A DNA stretch of 64,000 bases from Clavelina lepadiformis (lineage: Eukaryota > Chordata > Ascidiacea > Aplousobranchia > Clavelinidae): contig NC_135248.1 in NCBI RefSeq assembly GCF_947623445.1, positions 744,001 through 808,000 on the forward strand, read 5' to 3'. Of this stretch, positions 25,084-35,317 are shown one piece after another; the stretch's first letter is position 1, and every line of letters starts with the position of its first letter. Under the pieces are notes generated by a model, which saw only the letters and a program-made list of their open reading frames with translations, did not search any database and had not been told where the DNA came from. Made by a program: the position numbers and the translations under genes.

Positions 25084-25696
25084 CCCTGCTCTGGTACCAT
25101 AAAAAATCACTTTAACGGTACCTTGGGGTCAATATGACCCGATCACTGAAAGTGCACTTAGACATCAGGAGGAAAACTCAGTTTGTTATCAAACAGTGTT
25201 TATTGTCAGAACAATGTATTGGAGCGCTCAATACAGAAATAAATTGATCCTGGCACTGATCACAGACCATCTTGCTGTGTTTTTTGCAGCTGGTGTTGTG
25301 ACAACTTCTGCAGGAGAAACTGCACTTTTTGTCCTTCGATCTTGGACAAATGAAGCTCTTCTTGCGCCCTGATGGACGATGCTGGGTGGTGTTTTGAAGA
25401 GCTGAAGGTGTTTCTGGTAAAATCCTACAGCTGCGAATAATTTGCTTCACATCCTGAGGTGTTTGACGTGTCACAAATCTACGCTTACCTTGAGGAATGA
25501 TGAACGATTTGGAAGCAAAAATAAAAACTTCTAATAAACGCAACAATGGAACAAAGCTGTGTGAGTTGAAACAGTAAATAAGAACCTATAAAGAAAATTG
25601 GAGGCGAGAGTAATTAACAAGATGTCACCGTTTGGAATATATATAACCTATCGAATAAAGCTGGGGTCATGTTGACCCCATGGTACCAGAGCAGGG
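25084..25696. mobile_element. Deleted piggyBac element with transposase tail
   Basis: The 613-bp element has perfect terminal inverted repeats, CCCTGCTCTGGTACCA at the left and its inverse at the right, directly flanked by TTAA on both sides, the piggyBac target. Subterminal GGGGTCAATATGACCC-type words also face inward at both ends. Inside, the minus strand keeps only the end of a transposase frame (separate entry). The element ends 233 bp before the alpha-mannosidase start codon, so it may lie in or next to that promoter. Confidence 0.9.
25178..25546 (-). pseudogene. piggyBac transposase C-terminal zinc-ribbon fragment
   Basis: The frame encodes up to 122 residues ending in a cysteine-rich domain: FICPRSKDKKCSFSCRSC, then C-x-x-H and MVCDQC. 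This is the C-terminal cysteine-rich zinc-binding domain that piggyBac transposases use to recognise their termini. The catalytic DDE core is missing, so the copy is non-autonomous. The N-terminal part of the frame shows only weak similarity. Confidence 0.7.
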
Positions 25697-25929
25697 TTAA
25701 TGCTGTAACAGCTGTGTTATGCTATGGCTGTATAGAACAGAAACGAGCAGTCAATTGTGTTTGCACATTATTAAAGAATGGAGAGTGGAAGGGAAGGTTG
25801 TTGGCAAAAAATACTTGACTTATTTCTGTCGGGTTTTAATTTGCGCGCTTCAACAAGCACACAAAGTTGTGAGCAGCACAGATTGCCAGATTGCATTTTT
25901 TTTATAACAATAGAAGAAATTTCATAAGT

Positions 25930-28900
25930 ATGTTTAAAGCATTTGTCCTTCCTCTGCTGTTACTGTTCTCAGCCAGGCTTGCTTGTGCCGGAGCCAACTG
26001 CGGATACCAGGTATATGCTATGGGTTTACACCCGACTGGAAAGTACGGCAGTTTTCGACGAGAAATCGTGTGTGCAAAGTCACAAATTTTGCCGTGATGG
26101 CATCATTGGCGTTCACTGAAGCCTTGATTCTTTGTTTAATTATTATAAATTGGCGTTCAAACAACCAGATTTTATTTGTTTGTTTAATATAAATCGGCGT
26201 AAGAATGAAACAGCCAGCGTGCACGCTGACGAATTTATTGCATACAGTTGCCACGCTTCCACTGTGCGCTGCACAATGATGTGTAAATCCATGTTGTTTT
26301 AAAAGTTTAACAAATGATTGAAATGCAATAAAATACGATATATCACAGCATTAAGTTTGCAGGATTCTTTAATTTAGGAAAGATTTATTTCCACCTTTTC
26401 AACTACTTTTCACATTTTGCACAAAACATGGAATATAAAGGCCTAAATGAAAACATTGAACCCTCCGAATAAGAATTTGTGCGCAGTTGATGACATTTCT
26501 ATGAATAATTCCAACTTTGTTCCAGTTTGTTTGTTTCTTTGACAAATTGTTAAACTCTTGCAGACTTGTAACCTTGGCGATGAAAACAGCCTCAATGTAC
26601 ATCTCGTGCCGCACACACACGACGATGTGGGATGGCTCAAGACCGTTGACCAGTATTACTATGGAGGTAAAGTTAAATGTGTTTGCTTCACTGTTTCAGT
26701 GTAAATTTTTTTTGTACATGAAGTGTGTGGGTATTATATCATGTCATGGGTATTATATCATATTTATGAGTGGGTATTATATCATGCACATTATCTCATA
26801 TTGTTGTTGCCAATTTTTTTTTGATTCGAATTTTATCATAAATATATTTGCCTGCTTCAACATCAGCTGTTGTTTGGTTCTTAGACTTAGCTCAGGTCTT
26901 GTCAATCTCATTTAAGTCCCAATTTTCAACGACATCAAGACTTGTTTAAATGTGTGTGTGAGCTTTAAATTGTGCAAATGTTTGGTTTTCTTTAACCATT
27001 GCTGTAGATATTAACAGGCCATTGTTTCAGCCAATCAGAAGATAGTACAGGCTGGTGTGCAATACATCCTCGATTCGGTCGTCTCCCAACTTTTACTCGA
27101 TCCGAATCGTCGTTTCATTTACGTTGAAATGGCATTTTTCGCTCGATGGTGGCTCGAACAGTCGGATCATGTGAAATCTCAAGTTAAAATGCTTGTTGAT
27201 GAAGGTCCAATCAACTTTGAACTATTATTTATCACAAAGCGATATTACAACAGCCAGTTGCTCAACTTTTCGCAATCTCTTTATGTTTGCAATAATTTTG
27301 ACAGAAAATATTTCTTTATGTTGTTTATTTGAACAATCTATGTGATTTACACGAATCAAGGAAATCGTGTGGTTGAAATATATCATGTGTGCAAAGAAAA
27401 ACCGTAATTGACATCACGTTTGACAAATCACGCAAAATATACAGAAATTTCTGACAAAAATAAAATTTTTGTTGATTGCAATAAAAAAATTTTTTGTTTG
27501 GTTTGATTGAAGCTTCTTGGGCAACTGGCTGCCTGTGCACTGGGGCAGTATTTCATGCAAAAATAAAGTTTTACAAAGTTATTACATGACATAATAGTAA
27601 TTAAGGGGCTGTATTTAGTGTATTCATATTGAAAATTTGAAACCTTTATGTATATCTTGTTTTTTGTTTTTGCAAATGTTTTTCTTAATTTGTAATTGCC
27701 AAAATCTCTGTTCAAAATCACATGAAATTTGATTGCAACTGTGGTTCATTGTAATTTTTAATGGCTACCAACAACAAACTACGCAATCAACTCTTCGCCA
27801 ATCAAAGCATACCAAAAGGTACAACACGCAGCGGTCCAATATATCATCGACACGACAATACGACAGTTGCTAGAAAATCCCACCCGTCGGTTTATTTACG
27901 TTGAAATCGCATTTTTTAAACGCTGGTATGATGAGCAAAGTGCCGAAATGAAAGGAAATGTAGCGGATTTGGTGAGCACTGGTAAGATGTGAGGTGCTTG
28001 TGCTTTCAACCATATATGGTAGTCCATCTTGCTTCTATTTCTTCATACATGGTGCCTTCACAATCAAATATAGATTTGTCTTGTTCTTTTTTTCTTTCCA
28101 CTGTTTTTTATTAATTCTTTTTTGACGGGACATATATCAAGAACTGGCAATTAGAAATTAAGAGATAAGTTTCCACAATACTTTGTGTAATGACCCTACT
28201 TGAACCCCACAGGTCGGCTTGAGTTCATCCTGGGTGGGTGGTGCATGAACGATGAAGCCGCGACCCACTACAACGCCATCATAGACCAGATGACCCTCGG
28301 AATGACTTTTCTCAATCACACCTTTGGTCCATGTGCATGCCCTCGAGTGGCATGGCAAATTGACCCATTCGGACACTCGAGGGAGCAAGCATCTCTCTTT
28401 GCACAGGTGCGATGGGGGTCATCGTACCAGGAAAAATACGTATAGAATAACATGGCGTCATCAAATGCGTGTGTTCCCTGTCTTCAATCTTTTGATTTCC
28501 GTAGATGGGTTTTGACGGCCTCTTCTTCGGAAGATTAGATTTTGAAGACAAACAGCTGCGAGAGAAAGAATTGAAAATGGAGGAGATATGGAGGGGGAGT
28601 GAGAGTTTGGATTCTCCCAACGCGGATCTTTTCACAGGTTGGCCAAAACCATTTTTCAATCAAACATGCGTCCAATTCACATATATTGTTTTCAAAAAGT
28701 TAGGTATGCATAAGGTGACTACTGCAGACACTGCACATGCATAGTAGTTTACATTACCAGGTCATCTCATAGCGGATGGTAAACTCACAGACATCTTTTC
28801 ATCCAGGTGTAAATGAAAACGGATACGGTCCTCCGAGTGGATTTTGCTTCGATACTTACTGCTCAGACGAGCCAATCATGGATGACAACTCCCTGGAGGA

Positions 28901-31900
28901 GTTCAACGTCAAAGATAAAGTCAACTTCTTCGTCGATGCAGCGCGCCGTCAGGTCATTCACTGCAAATTTAACGCAATTTACCACATTGTGGTCTTACCA
29001 TTTGCTTTGCATCAAAATGCTTCTATTTTGATTTGTGTGAGGTTTTCAAATCTCCTCAGTGAACTATTGGCGCAACTCATCGCTTGTTTGCTCACTGCAG
29101 CAGTGGGTTGAAACAATGCTTTTAGTGTTGTCACAATGTCAATAATGCAGACCGCTTGTGAATTTTTAACATCAGCATTTTCCTATGTCACATGTTGCCT
29201 GGGCTTGCAAAGACAAGCTTGCAACTTTGTCATATTTGTTTTATTACAAAACACATAATGTCATAACAATGCCGTAAGCGCAGAGCGTGTTTGTGTTATA
29301 CCGATGTGTACATTTGCTTTTACGGGATTAAATTTTTGAGTATGTTAGTTTTCAGATTACAACATTTATGTATTTTAATGTTTTTTCAAAGGTTTCCACA
29401 TAAATTTTAATGTTTCAGGCAAAACACTTCAAGACAAACCACATTATGATGACGATGGGTTCTGACTTCCAATACGAAAACGCTATCATGTGGTTTAAAA
29501 ACTTGGACAAACTAATAAAATATGTTAACGCTGCTGTAAGTGTTTATACTTTCACTTAACAGTTTTGCAGTATCAGGCTTTAAGAGACCAATGCAAACAT
29601 TATTAAAATATAAATAACAATTCAGAATGTTTAAAATCAATGAAAAAACATTTTCCCAGTTCTGCTTAAATGATCAGGTTATACAGATATTGATGCTAAA
29701 CTTTGCGCAAAAATATCTCCTCACAAGCTCTTTGGCTGTTATTTTGTAGAAGAAGAATGTCACCGTGTTTTATTCAACTCCATCGTGCTACTTGTATGCC
29801 TTAAACCAGGCTGACAAAGAGTGGACAGTCAAAACGGACGATTTCTTCCCATACGCAGAAAGACCTCACAGCTTCTGGACCGGCTACTTCACAAGCAGAC
29901 CCGGCCTGAAGGCGTACACCCGAGAAAGCAACAAATTCCTGCAGGTGACAACATTGTAGGTCTCGTGACTTCTGTTTACTTCGTGCAGTAAATGTTTTAT
30001 GAGGAAGTTTATGACAGGCAAATCTTAACACAGAAGCTACCAGGCTGGACGCAATGTGAAAATAACAACAGGAAATGATTTGCTTGCATTGGTCTAACAC
30101 AGGCATGCACAACATACGGCCCGCGGGCCGCATGCGGCCCGCGAAACCTTTTCATGCGGCCCGCGAGATATTCCGTGATTTCGCTCATTCAGGCATTTTC
30201 TCCACGGTTACAGTTACATAATCAACGAATCCGATGCTTTACCGCCGCTAAGCGTTAAAAACAACTAGATACTGTAGTGCGAGAGGCAACCGTCTCTTGA
30301 CAGTAACCATCTTCTCAACGATATCTCTTATTCAACGGTTAATCGGTCACATTATATAAAGTAGGCTACACGTTAGTTACAACAACGTTAGCACGCGGCC
30401 CGCGAAAAATATTTTTTCGCTAAAACGGCCCGTGTACTGTTTTGAGTTGTGCATGCCTGGTCTAACATAATGCATTGTTCTATGTATGTTAGGTTTGCAA
30501 CCAAGTGGAAGCGTCGTCGTACTTCAAGAACCACCAGAACACTTTATCAAGAACATCTGCAGTATTGAGTTAGTTCGTGGCTAATTTCAGTTTAACTTTG
30601 CCATAAATACTAACACTATGAGCCGCAAATATTTACCACACTTAACATCGTATCCTAGCCATTGACATCATATTTTCTTCTAACAACAGAAGCTGCCATG
30701 GGCGTCGCCCAACATCATGACGCAGTGTCAGGCACCAGCAAGCAACATGTGGCCAACGACTATGCAAAGAGATTGTATATTGGTGAGTTCTTTCACCTTG
30801 TCCTGGCTCATGTTTGCTTGGTGATTGCTACATTGGTTGATCACTGGTAATGGCAGGAAATTTTGAAGATTGTAAAAGTCGAAAAGACGAATAAAATTTT
30901 GTCTATTAACAAACATATGCAAATGGGTACTTGTGAGTTAACAAATGATGAGGGACCTTCCCCGAGTTTGAGGCGCGCAAATCATTTTCTCAGTCCGAGG
31001 ATGAAGGTTCTGATACCGTGCTTCCAGACTCACAGTAGCTGACACCGTGTCTTATGTTTAGGTCGGGAAAGTTGCAAGTCAGTCATCAGTGAAGTTATTT
31101 CCGGATCAGCGAGTCAGTTAACATTCTGTGACTATCTCAACGTGACTCTGTGCAACTACACACAGAACATGCAACAGGTGGAAAACACCAACAGTTCTGT
31201 TTAAAATGTTGAAGACCAAATTGTCTGTTTTAAATTGTTTTGTTAAATTTCAAATCAACCAATCACATTGCAGTTCACAGTAATCGCCTACAATCCAATC
31301 GGTCGAGAAATTTCAAGATATCTGAGAATTCCTGTCGATGGTTCCGCTTCATTCGATGTGGTTGACATGGCAACTGGAAACAGTGTGGCATCAGAGGTTA
31401 CTATGACAACAAACATGGAGATTGAATTACTGATTGTGACGTCATTATTGTGGTTGTCAGCTTGTTCCGGTTACCGAGGCAACAACATCAGTGAGAAGGA
31501 ATCGAGGAAATGCAGCATCCGAACTTCTCTTCCTGGCGACCGTGCCTGCCCTCGGGTACCAGCAGTACAAGGTGGGTGCCGGCTAATTAACGTGGTTCTT
31601 TTCAACTTATGATCTGCGGCAACTCAAAATTAGAATAGTCCTCGCATCTTGGTAGTAATGTTGCAAAAATATGACGACGACTACCGATTACATCATCATG
31701 TACCACTGCTTGTGATATCATGAATCAAAGTCACTTGTATCTGCTCTCATTGACTGACTGTTGATATTTCTTGTTGCCAGGTAACAAAGCGCAGTGTTTC
31801 CACAAACTTTTTAAAGAAGAATCCAATAAGCAAAACCAAAGGTGACATCACTATCAGCAATGAGGTCAGTGATGACGTCATAGGCTACTGTGATGCCACA

Positions 31901-34197
31901 TTACAATACGCTGTAGAGATGGTTCATGCAAATTGATTTTTATTGTTTTCTTTAGTTTTACAAAGTTGTTTTCGACGGCAACTCCGGTCTCATGAAAACT
32001 GTCGTCAATTCTGCCAGTCAGATCGAGACTATGATTTCTCAGCAACTTCTGTGGTACAATGCAAGTCTGGGAAATAGCGCCAGCAACCAGCAATCAGGTG
32101 ATTCATGATCCTGTCAATGCGTAACAAAATTAAAAATTCTTCATGTCAGAAGTCAGACGCCTTAAACAAGGCATCAAGGCGGCCACGGTAACTGAAAGGG
32201 TTCCTTGTATGCCCAGGTGCTTATGTGTTCCGGCCCAACTCGAGCACTCCATTCCATGTATCAGCTGACGGGAAGGCAGAAGTAAAACTAGTTCAGGTGA
32301 ATACAAAAGTTAATTGTTTTCTAACCGATACGTCATAATAGTCATTTCGATTGTCTCCAACAGAGCGATAACCCACTGGTGCAAGAGGTTTATCAGAAGT
32401 TTAGCGACTGGGCCTACCAGGTGATGATAGTTTAAACCGGTCCCACATCCAGTGTCTTCTTGTGATTTAATTTGGATTCAATTGCAGGTTGTGAGGCTGT
32501 ACAAGGGGAAGAAGTTCGTCGAAGTTGAATGGACAGTTGGACCAATTCCTGTCGATGATAAATGGGGGAAGGAGATTATTTCAAGGTCGGTAGTCGCGCG
32601 TTTGTGAACTCAGTTTGTTTCTGTGAAGATGAATTTGCGAATATTGTGGCTCTGGCTATAGCTGGACGTGGTATACAGCGGTAGTGCATCTAACATGTTC
32701 TACTTCTATGCACAAGATACGACACTCCCATGGTTACCAATGGTTACGTTTACACCGATGCGAATGGACGCGAGGTTTTGGAACGAAAGTAAGTCCCAAG
32801 CTGTCACACCATACACGGCCTTGCTCCTAGCGCGTCCTAAGCACCTAACATTGCATCCAGGTACAACTACCGGCCAACATGGAACCTGAACCAATCGGAG
32901 CCAGTCGCCGGCAATTACTATCCAGTCAACTCCAGGATCTACATCAAGGATTCGAAACACCAGCTGACCGTGCTCACTGACAGATCGCAAGGTGGCGCTA
33001 GTCTGAAGAATGGTTCTTTGGAGCTGATGGTGAGTGGTTGGTGTTCGGACCAGCGCTGGTCCACAGATGGTGTCGCAATGATGTGTCTATGGCCAGGTGC
33101 ACCGTAGACTGCTCGGAGAGGACGGCAAGGGGGTGGGAGAACCGCTCAACGAAACCGGACAGTTCGGCGACGGACTTATTGTTAGGGGAAAACACTGGTT
33201 GCTACTGGATACCATTACGTCATCGCAACGTCAGCACAGATTGCTTGCCGAGGAGATTTTCATGAGTCCATTGGTCGCCTTCCAGAATGTGACGAGCGAC
33301 ACAAACACCATGGGCAGTGTGAGTGACAGCTGTAGGATGCTACGTCATAAAAATTTGTCGTCATTAATTTTACGCATTGAAAGAAAAATCATTTTTTTAA
33401 TTTTAAAATTCAGGGTTCCTGGTTGGTGGCGCCCTTGCCTGACAACGTTCACCTTTTGACCCTAGCAACGACCCCGGATGGCGTGCTCATTCGACTGGAA
33501 CATCAGTTCACAAAAAGCGATGACGCGGAGCTGTCAAAACCGGTCACTGTTTCATTGAAGGTGTGCTATTTCATATCATTCGTTTGAACGTCCGATTGAA
33601 GTCTTTGTGCCGCAAGGTACCGCTATGGGGTACGCTGTGTGCCATTTCTAACTGTTAATTATTATTTGTGAAGAATCTCTTCAAAAACTTTCAACCTACT
33701 TCAGTCGAAGAACTTTGGCTCGGCGCCAATGCTAAAAAGGATGACGTCACTCGACTTCAATGGAAGTTAAGCGAAAGAACTAAAAGAGGTATATTTATTA
33801 CGTCACAGTACACTGAACTTTTTTCAAATAACCAGGTTTGCAGTCGACCAGGCAACCTGTTCAGACAGTCGTAATGAGTTGATTTATGAGCGGCCATAAA
33901 ATTGAAATTTATGTTTTTTATTGTTAAACTTTTTGTGCTTTAATTTCTAGTCCGTGGTTAGTGGTTAAAAAATTTAAAGCTTCGTCAACTCATCGTAAAA
34001 TTAACGACGCTAACATTTATCCACGTGATTAAACTTGCTATTTGTTTTTGTTTTTTTATTACAATTTTACAGAAAATCGAGTTTACAATTTCGAACGACC
34101 TTATTATGATGTCACAAATGACTTCCAGACTTCTCTCGGTGACAATTTTGACGTCACATTGCAGCCTATGCAGATCCGCACTTTTCTGATGAAGTGA
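25930..34197 (+). CDS. MAN2B1: Lysosomal alpha-mannosidase (GH38)
   Basis: Exons: 25930-26010, 26564-26666, 27031-27204 (or 27808-27981), 28213-28406, 28505-28637, 28807-28952, 29419-29535, 29750-29944, 30493-30568, 30690-30782, 31062-31177, 31274-31396, 31461-31571, 31781-31864, 31956-32097, 32217-32296, 32364-32420, 32488-32585, 32717-32788, 32861-33029, 33097-33318, 33414-33560, 33674-33788, 34073-34197. All phases join, giving 990 residues (human about 1010). The enzyme trims alpha-linked mannose from glycoproteins in lysosomes. Residues 1-20 form a signal peptide. Zinc ligands sit in HTHDD (His46, Asp48), the nucleophile is Asp170 in QIDPFGHS, and the later zinc histidine is in QHHD (414-417). 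The 122-residue Asp48-Asp170 spacing equals that of the mammalian enzyme. Several NxT/NxS sites are present. Exon 3 exists in two versions. Confidence 0.95.
26728..26785 (+). repeat. Short repeat, three TGGGTATTATATCAT copies
   Basis: The 15-mer TGGGTATTATATCAT occurs at 26728, 26747 and 26771 inside intron 2 of the alpha-mannosidase gene. The spacing is irregular (19 and 24 bp), so it is not a strict tandem array. Confidence 0.8.
27031..27204 (+). other. MAN2B1: Alpha-mannosidase alternative exon 3a
   Basis: 174 nt, entering and leaving in phase 1. It encodes [30 protein letters not shown] and a lysine-rich end up to VDEG. The acceptor (ATTGTTTCAG) is good; the donor (GAAG then GTCCAA) is weak. 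It is the version closer to the mammalian enzyme, which has RWW at the same position. It lies between the first zinc motif (exon 2) and the catalytic nucleophile (exon 4). Confidence 0.9.
27808..27981 (+). other. MAN2B1: Alpha-mannosidase alternative exon 3b
   Basis: 174 nt, same length and same phases as exon 3a, with no stop codon. It encodes [30 protein letters not shown] and ends in LVSTG. By eye 31 of 57 full codons specify the same residue as 3a, with no gaps. The donor (ACTG then GTAAGATG) is strong; the acceptor (CCAATCAAAG) is weak. Equal phases allow use of 3a, 3b, both or neither without breaking the frame. Confidence 0.85.
30100..30459. mobile_element. hAT-type MITE in an alpha-mannosidase intron
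   Basis: A 360-bp element has perfect 14-bp terminal inverted repeats, CAGGCATGCACAAC and its inverse, and a perfect 8-bp target duplication GTCTAACA on both sides. CGGCCCGCGGGCC-like GC-rich words lie just inside both ends. It carries no coding capacity. It lies in the intron between exons 29750-29944 and 30493-30568, ending 33 bp before the acceptor. Confidence 0.95.
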
Positions 34198-35317
34198 ATC
34201 CGCCGAATATAATTATCCCATCGTTGCAATAGCCAAGAATTCATTCTGTGATTTATTCCTTATCTTGTTCTATGATTTTTTTCTTGGAACTATGACGTTT
34301 TCCCGATCAACAGAGCGTGAAGCATTATGACGTGAAGCGAATAAAAAAATCTCCCAAGCAAAAATTTACACGTGTCATTATCAGCAAGAAACCATAGAAA
34401 TGGAAAATAAGCAACGCCTCAGATTTCGGCCAATGAAGAAAATAGATTGAGCAGGTTCTGAGAAAGTGCCACCGTGTTACTGGAACTGTTTGACTTGACC
34501 AGTGAGGCAAGGGATAAATCTTTCAGCGCAAACATGTCCCGCCCACCCCCAGCCTTCAAACATGTTAATGAATTACTTTGTGTGTACGACAATTTTCTGG
34601 TTAATCATTGTTTTAGCAAAAAAATCAAAAACACGGGGGGTTGGGGTTATCTTCGGTCACCATGCTGGTTTATTACCAAACAGTGATCCATTGTGACCTG
34701 GGTTCAGTATCCTGGTGACATTCCACCTGTGTTGTGATTTACATAAGATGGACAATTAACTGAGGGGAGGTTGTCTGTGTGGGAAGGTCAGACAGTTGCA
34801 AGTTTGTGCAAAACTGTCAACAGCAGATTGGAACCCTTGCACTTCTTAAAGCATTAAAATGATGATCGGCGTTGTGCGTTTATCTGATGTTAAGTTGAGC
34901 AAACATTGTCTGTAACTAACCCGCAATGGTCCGAGAAATTGCATAGCAAGAGACTTCGTTGAACGTTCAATATTTTTTGTCATTTTTCTGAAGTGAAAGC
35001 TGTAGTACTAGAATGGAAGCGACCAAGTTTTAGAAATATTTTTGACAGATTCTTTAGCTAAATCGAAACTTGATTTTCAGTATTTTGTAGAAAAATTAAA
35101 TTTTGTTTGAATTTAATTCAGAAACAGGAAAATTGTCTAAATATTCTTAACCAAAATCATATTCTGCAATTCTGATTAAAAAGTTTTACGTCACGAAAAA
35201 TTTCCTGAAATTTACTCGGACAGCGAAAGACAGAATATTCAAAAAAGCGTCGTCCCACCAAGTTAACCTTGACAATACGTCACATCCGGAATTATAAGTC
35301 ATAAAGCTGCCGCAGAG
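34198..35317. other. Spacer between the mannosidase and scavenger receptor genes
   Basis: It contains the 3' untranslated region of the mannosidase gene, with an AATAAA at 34340-34345 some 143 bp after the stop codon, and then the upstream region of the scavenger receptor gene. The distance of 1.1 kb and the presence of a polyadenylation signal argue for separate transcription units. Confidence 0.5.
34340..34345 (+). other. Polyadenylation signal of the alpha-mannosidase gene
   Basis: An AATAAA hexamer followed by further A residues lies 143 bp downstream of the mannosidase stop codon, the first such signal after it. Confidence 0.55.
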
